Assembly: GCA_020057765.1 (NCBI GenBank)
Contig: JAGVFE010000029.1
Span: 1-9,477, forward strand
Length of the DNA: 9,477 nt
Source: Candidatus Woesebacteria bacterium
GTDB lineage: Bacteria > Patescibacteriota > Microgenomatia > UBA10105 > UBA927
Direction: 5' to 3'
This document shows positions 3,906 through 9,477 of this stretch, piece by piece. The notes below the pieces were generated by a model, which worked only from the letters and a program-made list of their open reading frames with translations, ran no database searches and had not been told where the DNA came from. Within the stretch, counting starts at the first letter, position 1. The number at the start of each line of letters is the position of its first letter. Made by a program: the position numbers and the translations under genes.

Positions 3906-6458
3906 TTATTTCTGAAACCGAATGGTAAACTGTTTGTTCTCAGTGAGACTTGTATTGTACTCGAGCCTGGCTTGATTAGCAAGAAATGAAAGCTTCCCCT
4001 CGACTATCTCTCGGGGTTGCCAAAAGATGGGAAACGTCACGTCCACAATCACGTCGGTGTTGAGGATTCCGGGTTGTTTTTGCACAAACAAATCATAGAC
4101 TCCCCTGTTTCCAAGAAACGTCAGAGGCACTTGCCGGCGATACGAGACAACCAATTGACGGTGTTGACCGCGGGGCACATCAAGGGCAATACCAAGAACG
4201 CGGCTATCACCACCGTCTTCGTTAACCAAATATGGCAGCTCAATAGATCCTTTCCTTTTACTGCTTTTTTCCGCAAGGCCTACGCCATCAAGCGTCACCG
4301 ACTCAATGGTCACATCTGCCGGCACAATCAAACGGCCATAAACCCGATAGGTTCCCCCTCCGGATTTGGGATCATCGCTGGGCGACGTATTGGTCAGTGT
4401 TACCCCCATCGACTCGGTTGCCAACCCATCCTCGGCAAAAACGATCTGGTGACGGATGGTGCGTTTGATGAAATAATTAACTTTATTGACGGACAAATTT
4501 CCCTCTACCCACAGGAGACGATCCGGCAAACAATTGCTCCCCTCCCCGATGCATAATCCCGTTGTTTTAATTCTTCCAGCCCACCCTAGACGATCCACCA
4601 CCGCCTGCGACTGTGGATTGGCAAACCATAATAAAATATTGCCCTTGCGAAATGCATCAATACCCACGCGCAAGAGTGCCGGGTCAAGTTTTTTGGCGCC
4701 GGTTATTTTGGTCAACATCGCCGTTGCGAGTGCGCCGAGAAAATCTTTTTTCTGCGTCGATCCGGGAAAAAAGTTTGCCTGCGTATAGTAGATCGATTTG
4801 CCAAAAAAATTTTCTGCCGTAATCCTGTCATTGTAGTCGGCCAAATCGATGGGACCGGCAGTTTTCAGAAAATTCAAAAGAAGTGGCAAGTTGATGCCGA
4901 TAACTCCATCGACGGAACTACCGGACTCTTTTTCATAAAACCATGCCGCCCGCGCCGCTGCCACAGAGAAATCCGGATCCCAGTTGGAGTCGCGCAAATA
5001 CCAGTGTTCCTGAGCTAACAATTCGGCAATTGGCGCTGGCGGATCAACGTGACCTTTCAGTTGTCCATCCAGCGCATAGACATCTTGGATGACAAGGTCC
5101 GCTATCCGTCCATCTTCCATTGAAACGGTCGCGACACTTCCGATGAATCCGCCGGTAGGACGCAGTTCCATGCTGTTTTGCAAAAGCAGAAGATACGTTT
5201 TCTTTTCTTTGAAACCGGCAATGTCGGGGTATAGCGTAAAGAGACTGCCGACTTCTTGCGTCAAGAGCCGTCCGCGGGTAAGTTGCCCTATAATTGCCTC
5301 CGATTTTTGTCGCACCAATGGAAGGACGAAGGGCCACGTGCGATCGAACAATAGTTGTGCCAATTCGCTTTGTGCCAACCCAAGCGAACCGGACAATGCC
5401 AATAATTCTTCTTTGATTTGATCCGTGGCAATTGCCGGCGAACCGAAACCGGCAACGACACCCAGAGGTGCCACCATCGCCGATGCGGCAGCTTTACCAG
5501 ACCCAACCAACACGGCACCGCTTTGTTCTGCGTCAGCCATCCGATGAAAAAAACTCATGAGCCGTTCTTGCCCGCGGAACCACTCACCCACGCCCATAAA
5601 TTGAAACGGCAATGCAACAATATGTAAAACGCTCCCCGCCTGATCAGCCCAGTGGTGAACCAAGACAGCGGTGTTGCCGGCATTTTCGTTTTCTCCGCTG
5701 CGGAGTTGTTTTTCCCCTAACAACAAAAGCCCGCCGGCAACCGAAGTAGTTATCACATACCAGATTATTGGTGCAAGAAAACACAAAAAAATAATCAGTC
5801 CGATTTTTAGTGCTTGCCGATTGCCTGATAATCTGTTTTTCTTGGCTGGTTCCTCGGGTTTCTCTCTTTGCATTGGCAGTTGCCTTGTTCCAAAAATATT
5901 TGCGATGGAGTCAGCAATGCGTTGTTTGTCTACTTCTTCAAAACGCCGCATCAATTTTTCTTGAGGTTTTTCTTTTTTCTCCTTTGATTCTTCTTTATCC
6001 TGAACTCTATCCCCTATACCCCCAACCCCATCTTTTGATTCCTCAAAGATTTCTAGTTTTTTGTGACTCGTAAAAAAAAATGCAAACAGTTGGCTGACCC
6101 CACGTGAGTTGAGTGGTCTGACCCCGACGAGAGCGGTTTTCCCGGAATGTTGCCGGGAAAAATTTTCTGCGGTTGCTGCTGTTTGGTCCGACAAAACCAT
6201 GAGGCGCTTGGCGGCACCGATGGATTTGTTCGTAACGATTCCTTTCACGAAGTCTTCGTCGCCGTAGACGATATGATATTCCGGGATTGACGGCGTGCTT
6301 TCGTTGACGAAAACCACACAACCAAACGATGTTAAAAATTCCAGGATAGGGACGCTGAGCTCTTTGTCCTGCACGTCCAGACGGGCTATGGTGGTAACAC
6401 CTGAAGTGTCATCGATGGTGTGACTGCTGGCAGGAGTCATATGAAGAGATGGCCCCAT
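3906..6458 (-). CDS. DUF4012-family single-pass membrane protein with N-terminal cytoplasmic domain
   Basis: About 850 residues from the ATG at 6458; a TTG at 6485 would add nine. Neither has a ribosome binding site, so the start is uncertain. Numbering is from the ATG. Residues ~30-135 alternate strands and helices (CVVFVNES, YHIVYGDEDFV, KRLMVLSDQ, TALVGVRPL) like a small Rossmann-type domain, but I cannot assign a family. A Lys/Glu linker (~140-210) leads to a basic stretch and one strong membrane helix (~216-240). The outer part holds DUF4012 hallmarks: LLLLQNSMELRPTGGFIGS (~423-441), WYLRDSNWDPDF (~486-497) and VDGVIGI (~516-522), then a likely beta-rich end with Cys636 and Cys643. DUF4012 proteins abound in Patescibacteria beside polysaccharide genes. 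Their activity is not established, but a role in attaching or organising surface glycan is reasonable given the flippase and ligase upstream. It is followed 2 nt later by rplY. Confidence 0.85.
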   Translation of the reverse strand: MGPSLHMTPASSHTIDDTSGVTTIARLDVQDKELSVPILEFLTSFGCVVFVNESTPSIPEYHIVYGDEDFVKGIVTNKSIGAAKRLMVLSDQTAATAENFSRQHSGKTALVGVRPLNSRGVSQLFAFFFTSHKKLEIFEESKDGVGGIGDRVQDKEESKEKKEKPQEKLMRRFEEVDKQRIADSIANIFGTRQLPMQREKPEEPAKKNRLSGNRQALKIGLIIFLCFLAPIIWYVITTSVAGGLLLLGEKQLRSGENENAGNTAVLVHHWADQAGSVLHIVALPFQFMGVGEWFRGQERLMSFFHRMADAEQSGAVLVGSGKAAASAMVAPLGVVAGFGSPAIATDQIKEELLALSGSLGLAQSELAQLLFDRTWPFVLPLVRQKSEAIIGQLTRGRLLTQEVGSLFTLYPDIAGFKEKKTYLLLLQNSMELRPTGGFIGSVATVSMEDGRIADLVIQDVYALDGQLKGHVDPPAPIAELLAQEHWYLRDSNWDPDFSVAAARAAWFYEKESGSSVDGVIGINLPLLLNFLKTAGPIDLADYNDRITAENFFGKSIYYTQANFFPGSTQKKDFLGALATAMLTKITGAKKLDPALLRVGIDAFRKGNILLWFANPQSQAVVDRLGWAGRIKTTGLCIGEGSNCLPDRLLWVEGNLSVNKVNYFIKRTIRHQIVFAEDGLATESMGVTLTNTSPSDDPKSGGGTYRVYGRLIVPADVTIESVTLDGVGLAEKSSKRKGSIELPYLVNEDGGDSRVLGIALDVPRGQHRQLVVSYRRQVPLTFLGNRGVYDLFVQKQPGILNTDVIVDVTFPIFWQPREIVEGKLSFLANQARLEYNTSLTENKQFTIRFQK
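5980..6044 (-). repeat. Imperfect direct repeats flanking a G-rich stretch in the DUF4012 linker
   Basis: On the coding strand GAGGAATCAAAAGA (6044-6031) and GAAGAATCAAAGGA (5993-5980) match at 12 of 14 bases and are 51 nt apart, in frame. Both code for E-E-S-K. Between them lie G-runs of 4, 5 and 4 (6029-6011) coding for D-G-V-G-G-I-G-D. The pattern looks like a local duplication or a small insertion in a linker that tolerates length change. Confidence 0.5.
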
Positions 6459-6538
6459 TATTGCAGAAGGATCAACCGAAAACAACAGAAGAGGGATATA
6501 TGATTGTCGTAAGAAAACATAACTTCATGTGAGAAGGG

Positions 6539-6979
6539 TTACAAAAAATTATCCAGTTCCCTATTAACGAGGGCATCAGCGTGGCGATTTTGTTCGCGCG
6601 GAACCGAAGTATAGGCGATCTGTCCCCCAACCTCTTGTTCAAGCATTCTTGCTTGTATAAGGAGTTGCCGCAACTTCGCATCTTTTACTTTAAAGAGTCC
6701 GTTGAGCTGATTGACGACGAGTGTTGAGTCAAGAAAAAATTGAATCTCCTTATTCTCTCCTGCTATGTTTTTGACTTCTCGAAGTGCTTCCAGCACTGCC
6801 GTGTATTCCGCTACGTTGTTCGTCGTCTCCCCTATCCTCCGAGCAATTTCGATTGCTCGTCCTGAGCGAGCAGAGCGAGTCGAAGGATTTCCTTCAACGA
6901 CTTCTTCAATAACCACCCCAATCGCCGCAGGTCCCGGATTTCCCCGCGCTCCTCCATCGGTGTGAATGATAAATTTCAT
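6539..6979 (-). CDS. rnhA: Ribonuclease HI family protein with an inserted peptide
   Basis: It cleaves the RNA strand of RNA:DNA hybrids, left by replication primers and R-loops. The 146-residue protein is of the short RNase HI type and has the acidic set Asp8 (HTDGGARGNPGP), Glu58 (TTNNVAEYTA), Asp84 (FFLDSTLVV) and Asp135 (NRHADALVN), so it should be active. The basic protrusion of E. coli RNase HI is absent, as in archaeal-like forms. Residues ~27-40, between the first two strands (GVVIEE and then AIEIARRIGETTNN), form an Arg/Ser-rich insertion that homologues usually lack. It is coded by a hairpin-rich element (see the repeat at 6840-6895). The ATG overlaps the flippase TGA as ATGA, so translation is likely coupled. 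The next gene, DUF4012, starts about 80 nt downstream. Placement inside an envelope operon is probably for co-transcription, not function. Confidence 0.92.
   Translation of the reverse strand: MKFIIHTDGGARGNPGPAAIGVVIEEVVEGNPSTRSARSGRAIEIARRIGETTNNVAEYTAVLEALREVKNIAGENKEIQFFLDSTLVVNQLNGLFKVKDAKLRQLLIQARMLEQEVGGQIAYTSVPREQNRHADALVNRELDNFL
6840..6895. repeat. Hairpin-rich element inserted in frame in rnhA
   Basis: CGAGCAAT-TTCG-ATTGCTCG (6840-6859) is a perfect 8-bp stem with a TTCG loop. It is followed by TCCTGAGCGAGCAGAGCGAG (6860-6879), containing GAGCGAG twice 2 nt apart, and by GAAGG-ATTT-CCTTC (6882-6895), a second perfect stem. The C-C-T-G-A-G-C-G-A-G...T-C-G-A-A-G-G core resembles a dispersed repeat I recall from intergenic DNA of many bacterial genomes; that is from memory and not checked. 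It codes for the extra residues of RNase HI, so it is an insertion that kept the frame. Confidence 0.6.
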
Positions 6980-8226
6980 ATGCTTGAGTCTCGAATATAT
7001 CGAAAAAGAAACAACGAAGAAACTACCAAAACGATTCCTTCAGATAAAACAGTTATCCATGCCGCGGCCATCATACCGTAGGTTGGAATAAATATTACAT
7101 AAGCAAGGACAGTCATGACCATTGATACGCCGTAAATAAACAGCAGGGCTGTCTGTTTTTTTAAGGCGATGATGGTCCACATCGTTAAACTCGTCAAAAA
7201 GAAAAAAGGAAGACTCAAAGATAACACCCGAAGCACGGGTACGCTGGCAGAAAAATCTTGTTTAATGAAAGGCAACAGGGGAGCGGTAGCCCAGAGGACA
7301 ATGGTGAATACCATGGAACTAGGGAACAAAATCCAAAAACTTTTTTTGAATATTCGTGTCTGGTTGGCATTTCGTACCATGAGTGCAAAAACACTGTTCA
7401 TAAAAAAAGTGGGTACCACCAACGGAAGCTCAAAAAATTTATACGCCAATCCATAAATACCAACTTCTGCTGTCGTTCTCGTCAACGTCATGATGAGGCT
7501 ATCGATTCGGAAATACACCACGTTAAAGATCAAGGTCGCCCCAAGCGGGACGGCGGCAATAAGGAGCGATCGCGCCATGGGTCGATTGAAAGAAGGGGAG
7601 AGAGATTGTTTGAGCCGTCGGACAAAAACCAACGCGAGTACCGCGGTAACTATCGACCCAACCATCAGTGCGATCACGCTTCCGATCGTTCCAGCCGCCG
7701 AGGTAAAGACCCCGGCTGCTATCCAAATCAAAATGAGAGAAACCACCGACCCTACGCCGACGGCAATTGTGGAAAAACTGTAACGCAGCTGTTTTTGAAA
7801 ATACGCGTTGGCCGTCGTGAGCAACGCTTGAAAAATAATTGTGGGAGAGTAGAGGATGATACCGAGTCGCACAAGACCAGTAAACCCATCAGTGCTGCTT
7901 TGCGGCAAAAACGAAAGCACGGCAATAGCCAGAAACATTAACAACATGCTTCCCACAAGGCGTACTCCCAACAATACGTTCCAATCTTGTTCTTTTTCAT
8001 GTTGTAAATAGATTGCATTCAATCCAAAATCCGCAAAAAGGAAAAAGAGCGCAACGTACGTGATAATCTTTGTGAAATCTCCATACCCTTGGGCCCCAAA
8101 CGCGCGGGCAATAAGAATAGTTATCAATAACGTCGTACCCGCTGTGGCCACTTTTCCTAAAATCTGTGCAAACGTATTGGAGGCAATCGAGATGAAAGTG
8201 GGGGACAATCGTGGAAACGAAATCAT
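6976..8226 (-). CDS. Polysaccharide flippase of the MOP superfamily (Wzx-like)
   Basis: A multi-pass inner-membrane protein of 416 residues with about 12 hydrophobic segments, near 17-41, 52-72, 86-108, 118-140, 153-175, 181-202, 219-240, 255-277, 298-320, 330-350, 358-380 and 386-410. Motifs of the Wzx/polysaccharide biosynthesis family are ARAFGAQGYGDFTKI (40-54, the usual A-R-x-L-G-x-x-x-Y-G-x-F) and YFRIDSLIMT (238-247) followed by AEVGIYGLAYKFFELPL (253-269). Such proteins move lipid-linked oligosaccharide units across the membrane to the outer face, where a polymerase or ligase uses them. The upstream gene is exactly such a ligase/polymerase candidate, overlapping by ATGA; the downstream RNase HI overlaps likewise. 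Substrate cannot be predicted. A lipid II flippase (MurJ) is less likely given the length (MurJ is about 500 aa with 14 helices). Confidence 0.88.
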   Translation of the reverse strand: MISFPRLSPTFISIASNTFAQILGKVATAGTTLLITILIARAFGAQGYGDFTKIITYVALFFLFADFGLNAIYLQHEKEQDWNVLLGVRLVGSMLLMFLAIAVLSFLPQSSTDGFTGLVRLGIILYSPTIIFQALLTTANAYFQKQLRYSFSTIAVGVGSVVSLILIWIAAGVFTSAAGTIGSVIALMVGSIVTAVLALVFVRRLKQSLSPSFNRPMARSLLIAAVPLGATLIFNVVYFRIDSLIMTLTRTTAEVGIYGLAYKFFELPLVVPTFFMNSVFALMVRNANQTRIFKKSFWILFPSSMVFTIVLWATAPLLPFIKQDFSASVPVLRVLSLSLPFFFLTSLTMWTIIALKKQTALLFIYGVSMVMTVLAYVIFIPTYGMMAAAWITVLSEGIVLVVSSLFLFRYIRDSSI

Positions 8227-9452
8227 TTGCCTATTGTACGGTCAGTTTGTATAAAACTCAAAGCAAGAAACAGCGTGAGCAATAATTGCCCTTGCTGGAG
8301 GGTGAGGGGATAGTGATCAATGAGACCGAGCGCGAGAATAGAGAATAGAGAATAGAGAATAGAGAAAGATTTTTTTCTCGCGATCTGCCACAATAGCCAT
8401 AGGAAAAAAACCAGTCCCACAATCCCTGTCTCCGTTAGCACGAGTAGATAAATATTATGCACCGGCTGAAGAAAATACACCGACCGGGAGGGGAGCGCCT
8501 TGGGTAGTTCAACGAGAAAATTTCCGAGACCAACGCCAACAAGCGGGGACTCTTGCCAAATTTTTACTGCCGCGGCATTGAGCTGTTGACGGACGACGAC
8601 GGACTCGTCGGAAAAGTTAGTAGTCAGTAGAAAGTAGAAAGTAGCAAGGGAAAATATCAAAAAAATGACAATAGCCACCTTACTACTAACTACTTGCTGC
8701 TTTCTACTGGCAATCATCAGAATGATTGCGATCACCCCTACAACAATTGCACTCCGGCTAAAAGTTAAAAACATTGCAATTGTCCCCAAGGCGATTGTTG
8801 CTATTTTAAAAAATGAAAGCTTCTTTGTTTGATTGGAAACCATCAATGGCAATGTCGCTGCTAAAAATCCTCCGAGGACATTGGGGTGGGGGAATGTCGC
8901 GTAGGGCCGAAGGAGCTCCTGCCCAAACCAGACTATCCGCGCTATCCCCGGCGTATCTACGCGAAACGTCCGCTCGCCCAGCCACCACAGTGGGCCGCCG
9001 ACGGAATGCTGGAGAAAAAATTGGGCAATTGCGAGAACTGAAGAATATAAAACTCCAATCGATAAGGGAAAAATGACGAAAGCAAGGCTTGGTTTGGATT
9101 TGACGATATACCAACCAAGTGCCATAAGCTCTGCGACCTTCAACCATTTGTAAAGAGCAACTGGTTTGTTTACGGCAACAGCAATGTTAAAAATTACAAA
9201 CAAAATAGTTGCGAACAAAACCAAATGCTTTCTTTTGAAAATTGAAAATTTATTGAAAATTGAAAATTTTAAATTGTAAATTAAGAAAGATCCTACCGTA
9301 AACAAAATAAGGAGGTCAGTCAAAAACAGAGTAGGCGAGAGGTAATCCACTCTCCTCCCCAGCACCATTGCCCAGTCGGGCCAAAAATGATAACCCAATT
9401 GTGTCGGAAAAAGGGTGAGGAGAATCCAAAAAAAAATTCGATGCCACTTCAT
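8223..9452 (-). CDS. O-antigen ligase/polymerase family membrane protein (Wzy_C)
   Basis: A 409-residue protein with about 10-12 membrane segments. The Wzy_C/WaaL-type core is visible: RPYATFPHPNVLGGFLA (182-198), LTFSRSA with Arg233 (229-235), SPLVGVGLGNF (302-312) in the large outer loop, and PVHNIYLLVLTETGIVGL with His332 (330-347). The loop Arg and His are the residues usually linked to catalysis in WaaL and Wzy enzymes. It should transfer or polymerise lipid-linked glycan at the outer face of the cytoplasmic membrane after the flippase delivers it; attachment to protein, as in PglL/PilO, cannot be excluded. Several 7-nt-period tracts lie inside the coding sequence (about residues 56-73, 248-258, 268-280 and 362-373). 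They leave the frame intact in this copy. The start ATG overlaps a TGA of a probable upstream gene. Confidence 0.88.
   Translation of the reverse strand: MKWHRIFFWILLTLFPTQLGYHFWPDWAMVLGRRVDYLSPTLFLTDLLILFTVGSFLIYNLKFSIFNKFSIFKRKHLVLFATILFVIFNIAVAVNKPVALYKWLKVAELMALGWYIVKSKPSLAFVIFPLSIGVLYSSVLAIAQFFLQHSVGGPLWWLGERTFRVDTPGIARIVWFGQELLRPYATFPHPNVLGGFLAATLPLMVSNQTKKLSFFKIATIALGTIAMFLTFSRSAIVVGVIAIILMIASRKQQVVSSKVAIVIFLIFSLATFYFLLTTNFSDESVVVRQQLNAAAVKIWQESPLVGVGLGNFLVELPKALPSRSVYFLQPVHNIYLLVLTETGIVGLVFFLWLLWQIARKKSFSILYSLFSILALGLIDHYPLTLQQGQLLLTLFLALSFIQTDRTIGK
8334..8368 (-). repeat. Heptanucleotide tandem repeat, (GAGAATA)x4 plus partial copy
   Basis: Four perfect copies of GAGAATA (8334-8361, plus strand) and a fifth that agrees for 5 of 7 bases. 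It codes for SFSILYSLFSIL at residues 362-373 of the ligase, at the start of its last membrane segments. Because 7 is not a multiple of 3, gain or loss of one unit would shift the frame for the last ~40 residues. Confidence 0.9.
8615..8709. repeat. Degenerate 7-nt-period tracts in inverted arrangement
   Basis: AGTTAGT, AGTCAGT, AGAAAGT, AGAAAGT, AGCAAGG follow each other at 8615-8649. The reverse-complement motif recurs at 8682-8709 (ACTACTA, ACTACTT, GCTGCTT, TCTACTG). The 20-mer at 8625-8644 is the inverted repeat of 8690-8709 at 18 of 20 bases, with a 45-nt loop. The tracts code for a cytoplasmic-type loop (SRKQQVVSSK) and the adjoining end of a membrane segment (LATFYFLLTTN). Confidence 0.75.
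9235..9280 (-). repeat. TTGAAAA heptamer repeats, doubled with an 18-nt period
   Basis: TTGAAAATTGAAAATTT occurs at 9235-9251 and again at 9253-9269, each holding two TTGAAAA units. Two decayed units follow (TTTTAAA, TTGTAAA). The coding strand reads N-L-K-F-S-I-F-N-K-F-S-I-F-K at about residues 60-73 of the ligase, a polar/hydrophobic loop after an early membrane segment. Confidence 0.8.
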
Positions 9453-9477
9453 GGAGCGATGATGGGAAGATGGTGCT
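9449..9477 (-). CDS. Last codons of an unknown upstream gene (partial)
   Basis: A frame open from the right edge ends HHLPIIAP then TGA at 9451-9449, overlapping the ligase ATG as ATGA, exactly like the next two junctions of this operon. That parallel is the only support; eight residues are too few to name a product. Confidence 0.3.

Noticed and set aside
4017..4556. Plus-strand ORF of 179 codons
   Set aside because: Antisense to the DUF4012 coding region, with no family features.
7258..7941. Plus-strand ORF of 227 codons
   Set aside because: It lies antisense within the flippase gene, is very polar and basic with no recognisable motif, and the flippase has clear family motifs and ATGA-coupled neighbours.
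8334..8709. CRISPR-like array
   Set aside because: The repeats are 7-nt units without spacers and lie inside a coding sequence; no cas genes are present.
1..9477. UGA recoded as glycine (Gracilibacteria/SR1 code)
   Set aside because: UGA ends nth, the flippase, the ligase and the antitoxin-like gene at sensible places, and no gene contains internal UGA.

Overview
The window looks like a chromosomal piece of a Candidate Phyla Radiation (Patescibacteria) genome, probably Parcubacteria-like. This rests on a large DUF4012 surface protein beside an O-antigen-ligase-type protein and a flippase, ATGA gene overlaps, mostly weak or absent ribosome binding sites, a very compact layout and several small low-complexity insertions inside genes. 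Several genes end in UGA, so the UGA=Gly code of Gracilibacteria/SR1 does not apply. The lineage is inferred from gene content. No tRNA, rRNA, CRISPR array or IS element was seen.

Layout. Almost everything lies on the minus strand. From the right edge: the last codons of an unknown gene, an O-antigen ligase/polymerase family protein (8223-9452), a Wzx/MOP-type flippase (6976-8226), an RNase HI (6539-6979), a DUF4012 membrane protein (3906-6458) and ribosomal protein bL25 (3190-3903). Three junctions at the right end are 4-nt ATGA overlaps and DUF4012-bL25 are 2 nt apart, so this reads as one transcription unit. It mixes envelope polysaccharide assembly with housekeeping genes. A single plus-strand gene, a membrane-anchored TPR-like protein (2629-3180), converges on it. 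Divergent from the TPR gene, a second minus-strand run carries endonuclease III (1876-2592), a doubtful 48-aa ORF, an antitoxin-like gene overlapping a PIN-domain toxin gene (1034-1703), a 45-aa ribbon-helix-helix-like ORF (890-1027) and a D-2-hydroxyacid dehydrogenase homologue cut by the left edge (1-879).

Points of interest. (1) The dehydrogenase homologue has a frame break at a G7A8 run and has lost both the catalytic Arg and the catalytic His. (2) RNase HI carries an in-frame insertion of about a dozen residues coded by a hairpin-rich DNA element, much like the protein-coding palindromic elements of Rickettsia. (3) The ligase gene contains several separate 7-nt-period repeat tracts. One has four perfect copies, and a change of one copy would shift the frame. 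(4) The DUF4012 protein has an unassigned cytoplasmic alpha/beta region and a linker with a duplicated flank around a G-rich stretch. Together these suggest a genome in which short repeats are seeded into coding sequence, most densely in the envelope genes. No clearly new defence or biosynthetic system could be established from the sequence alone.
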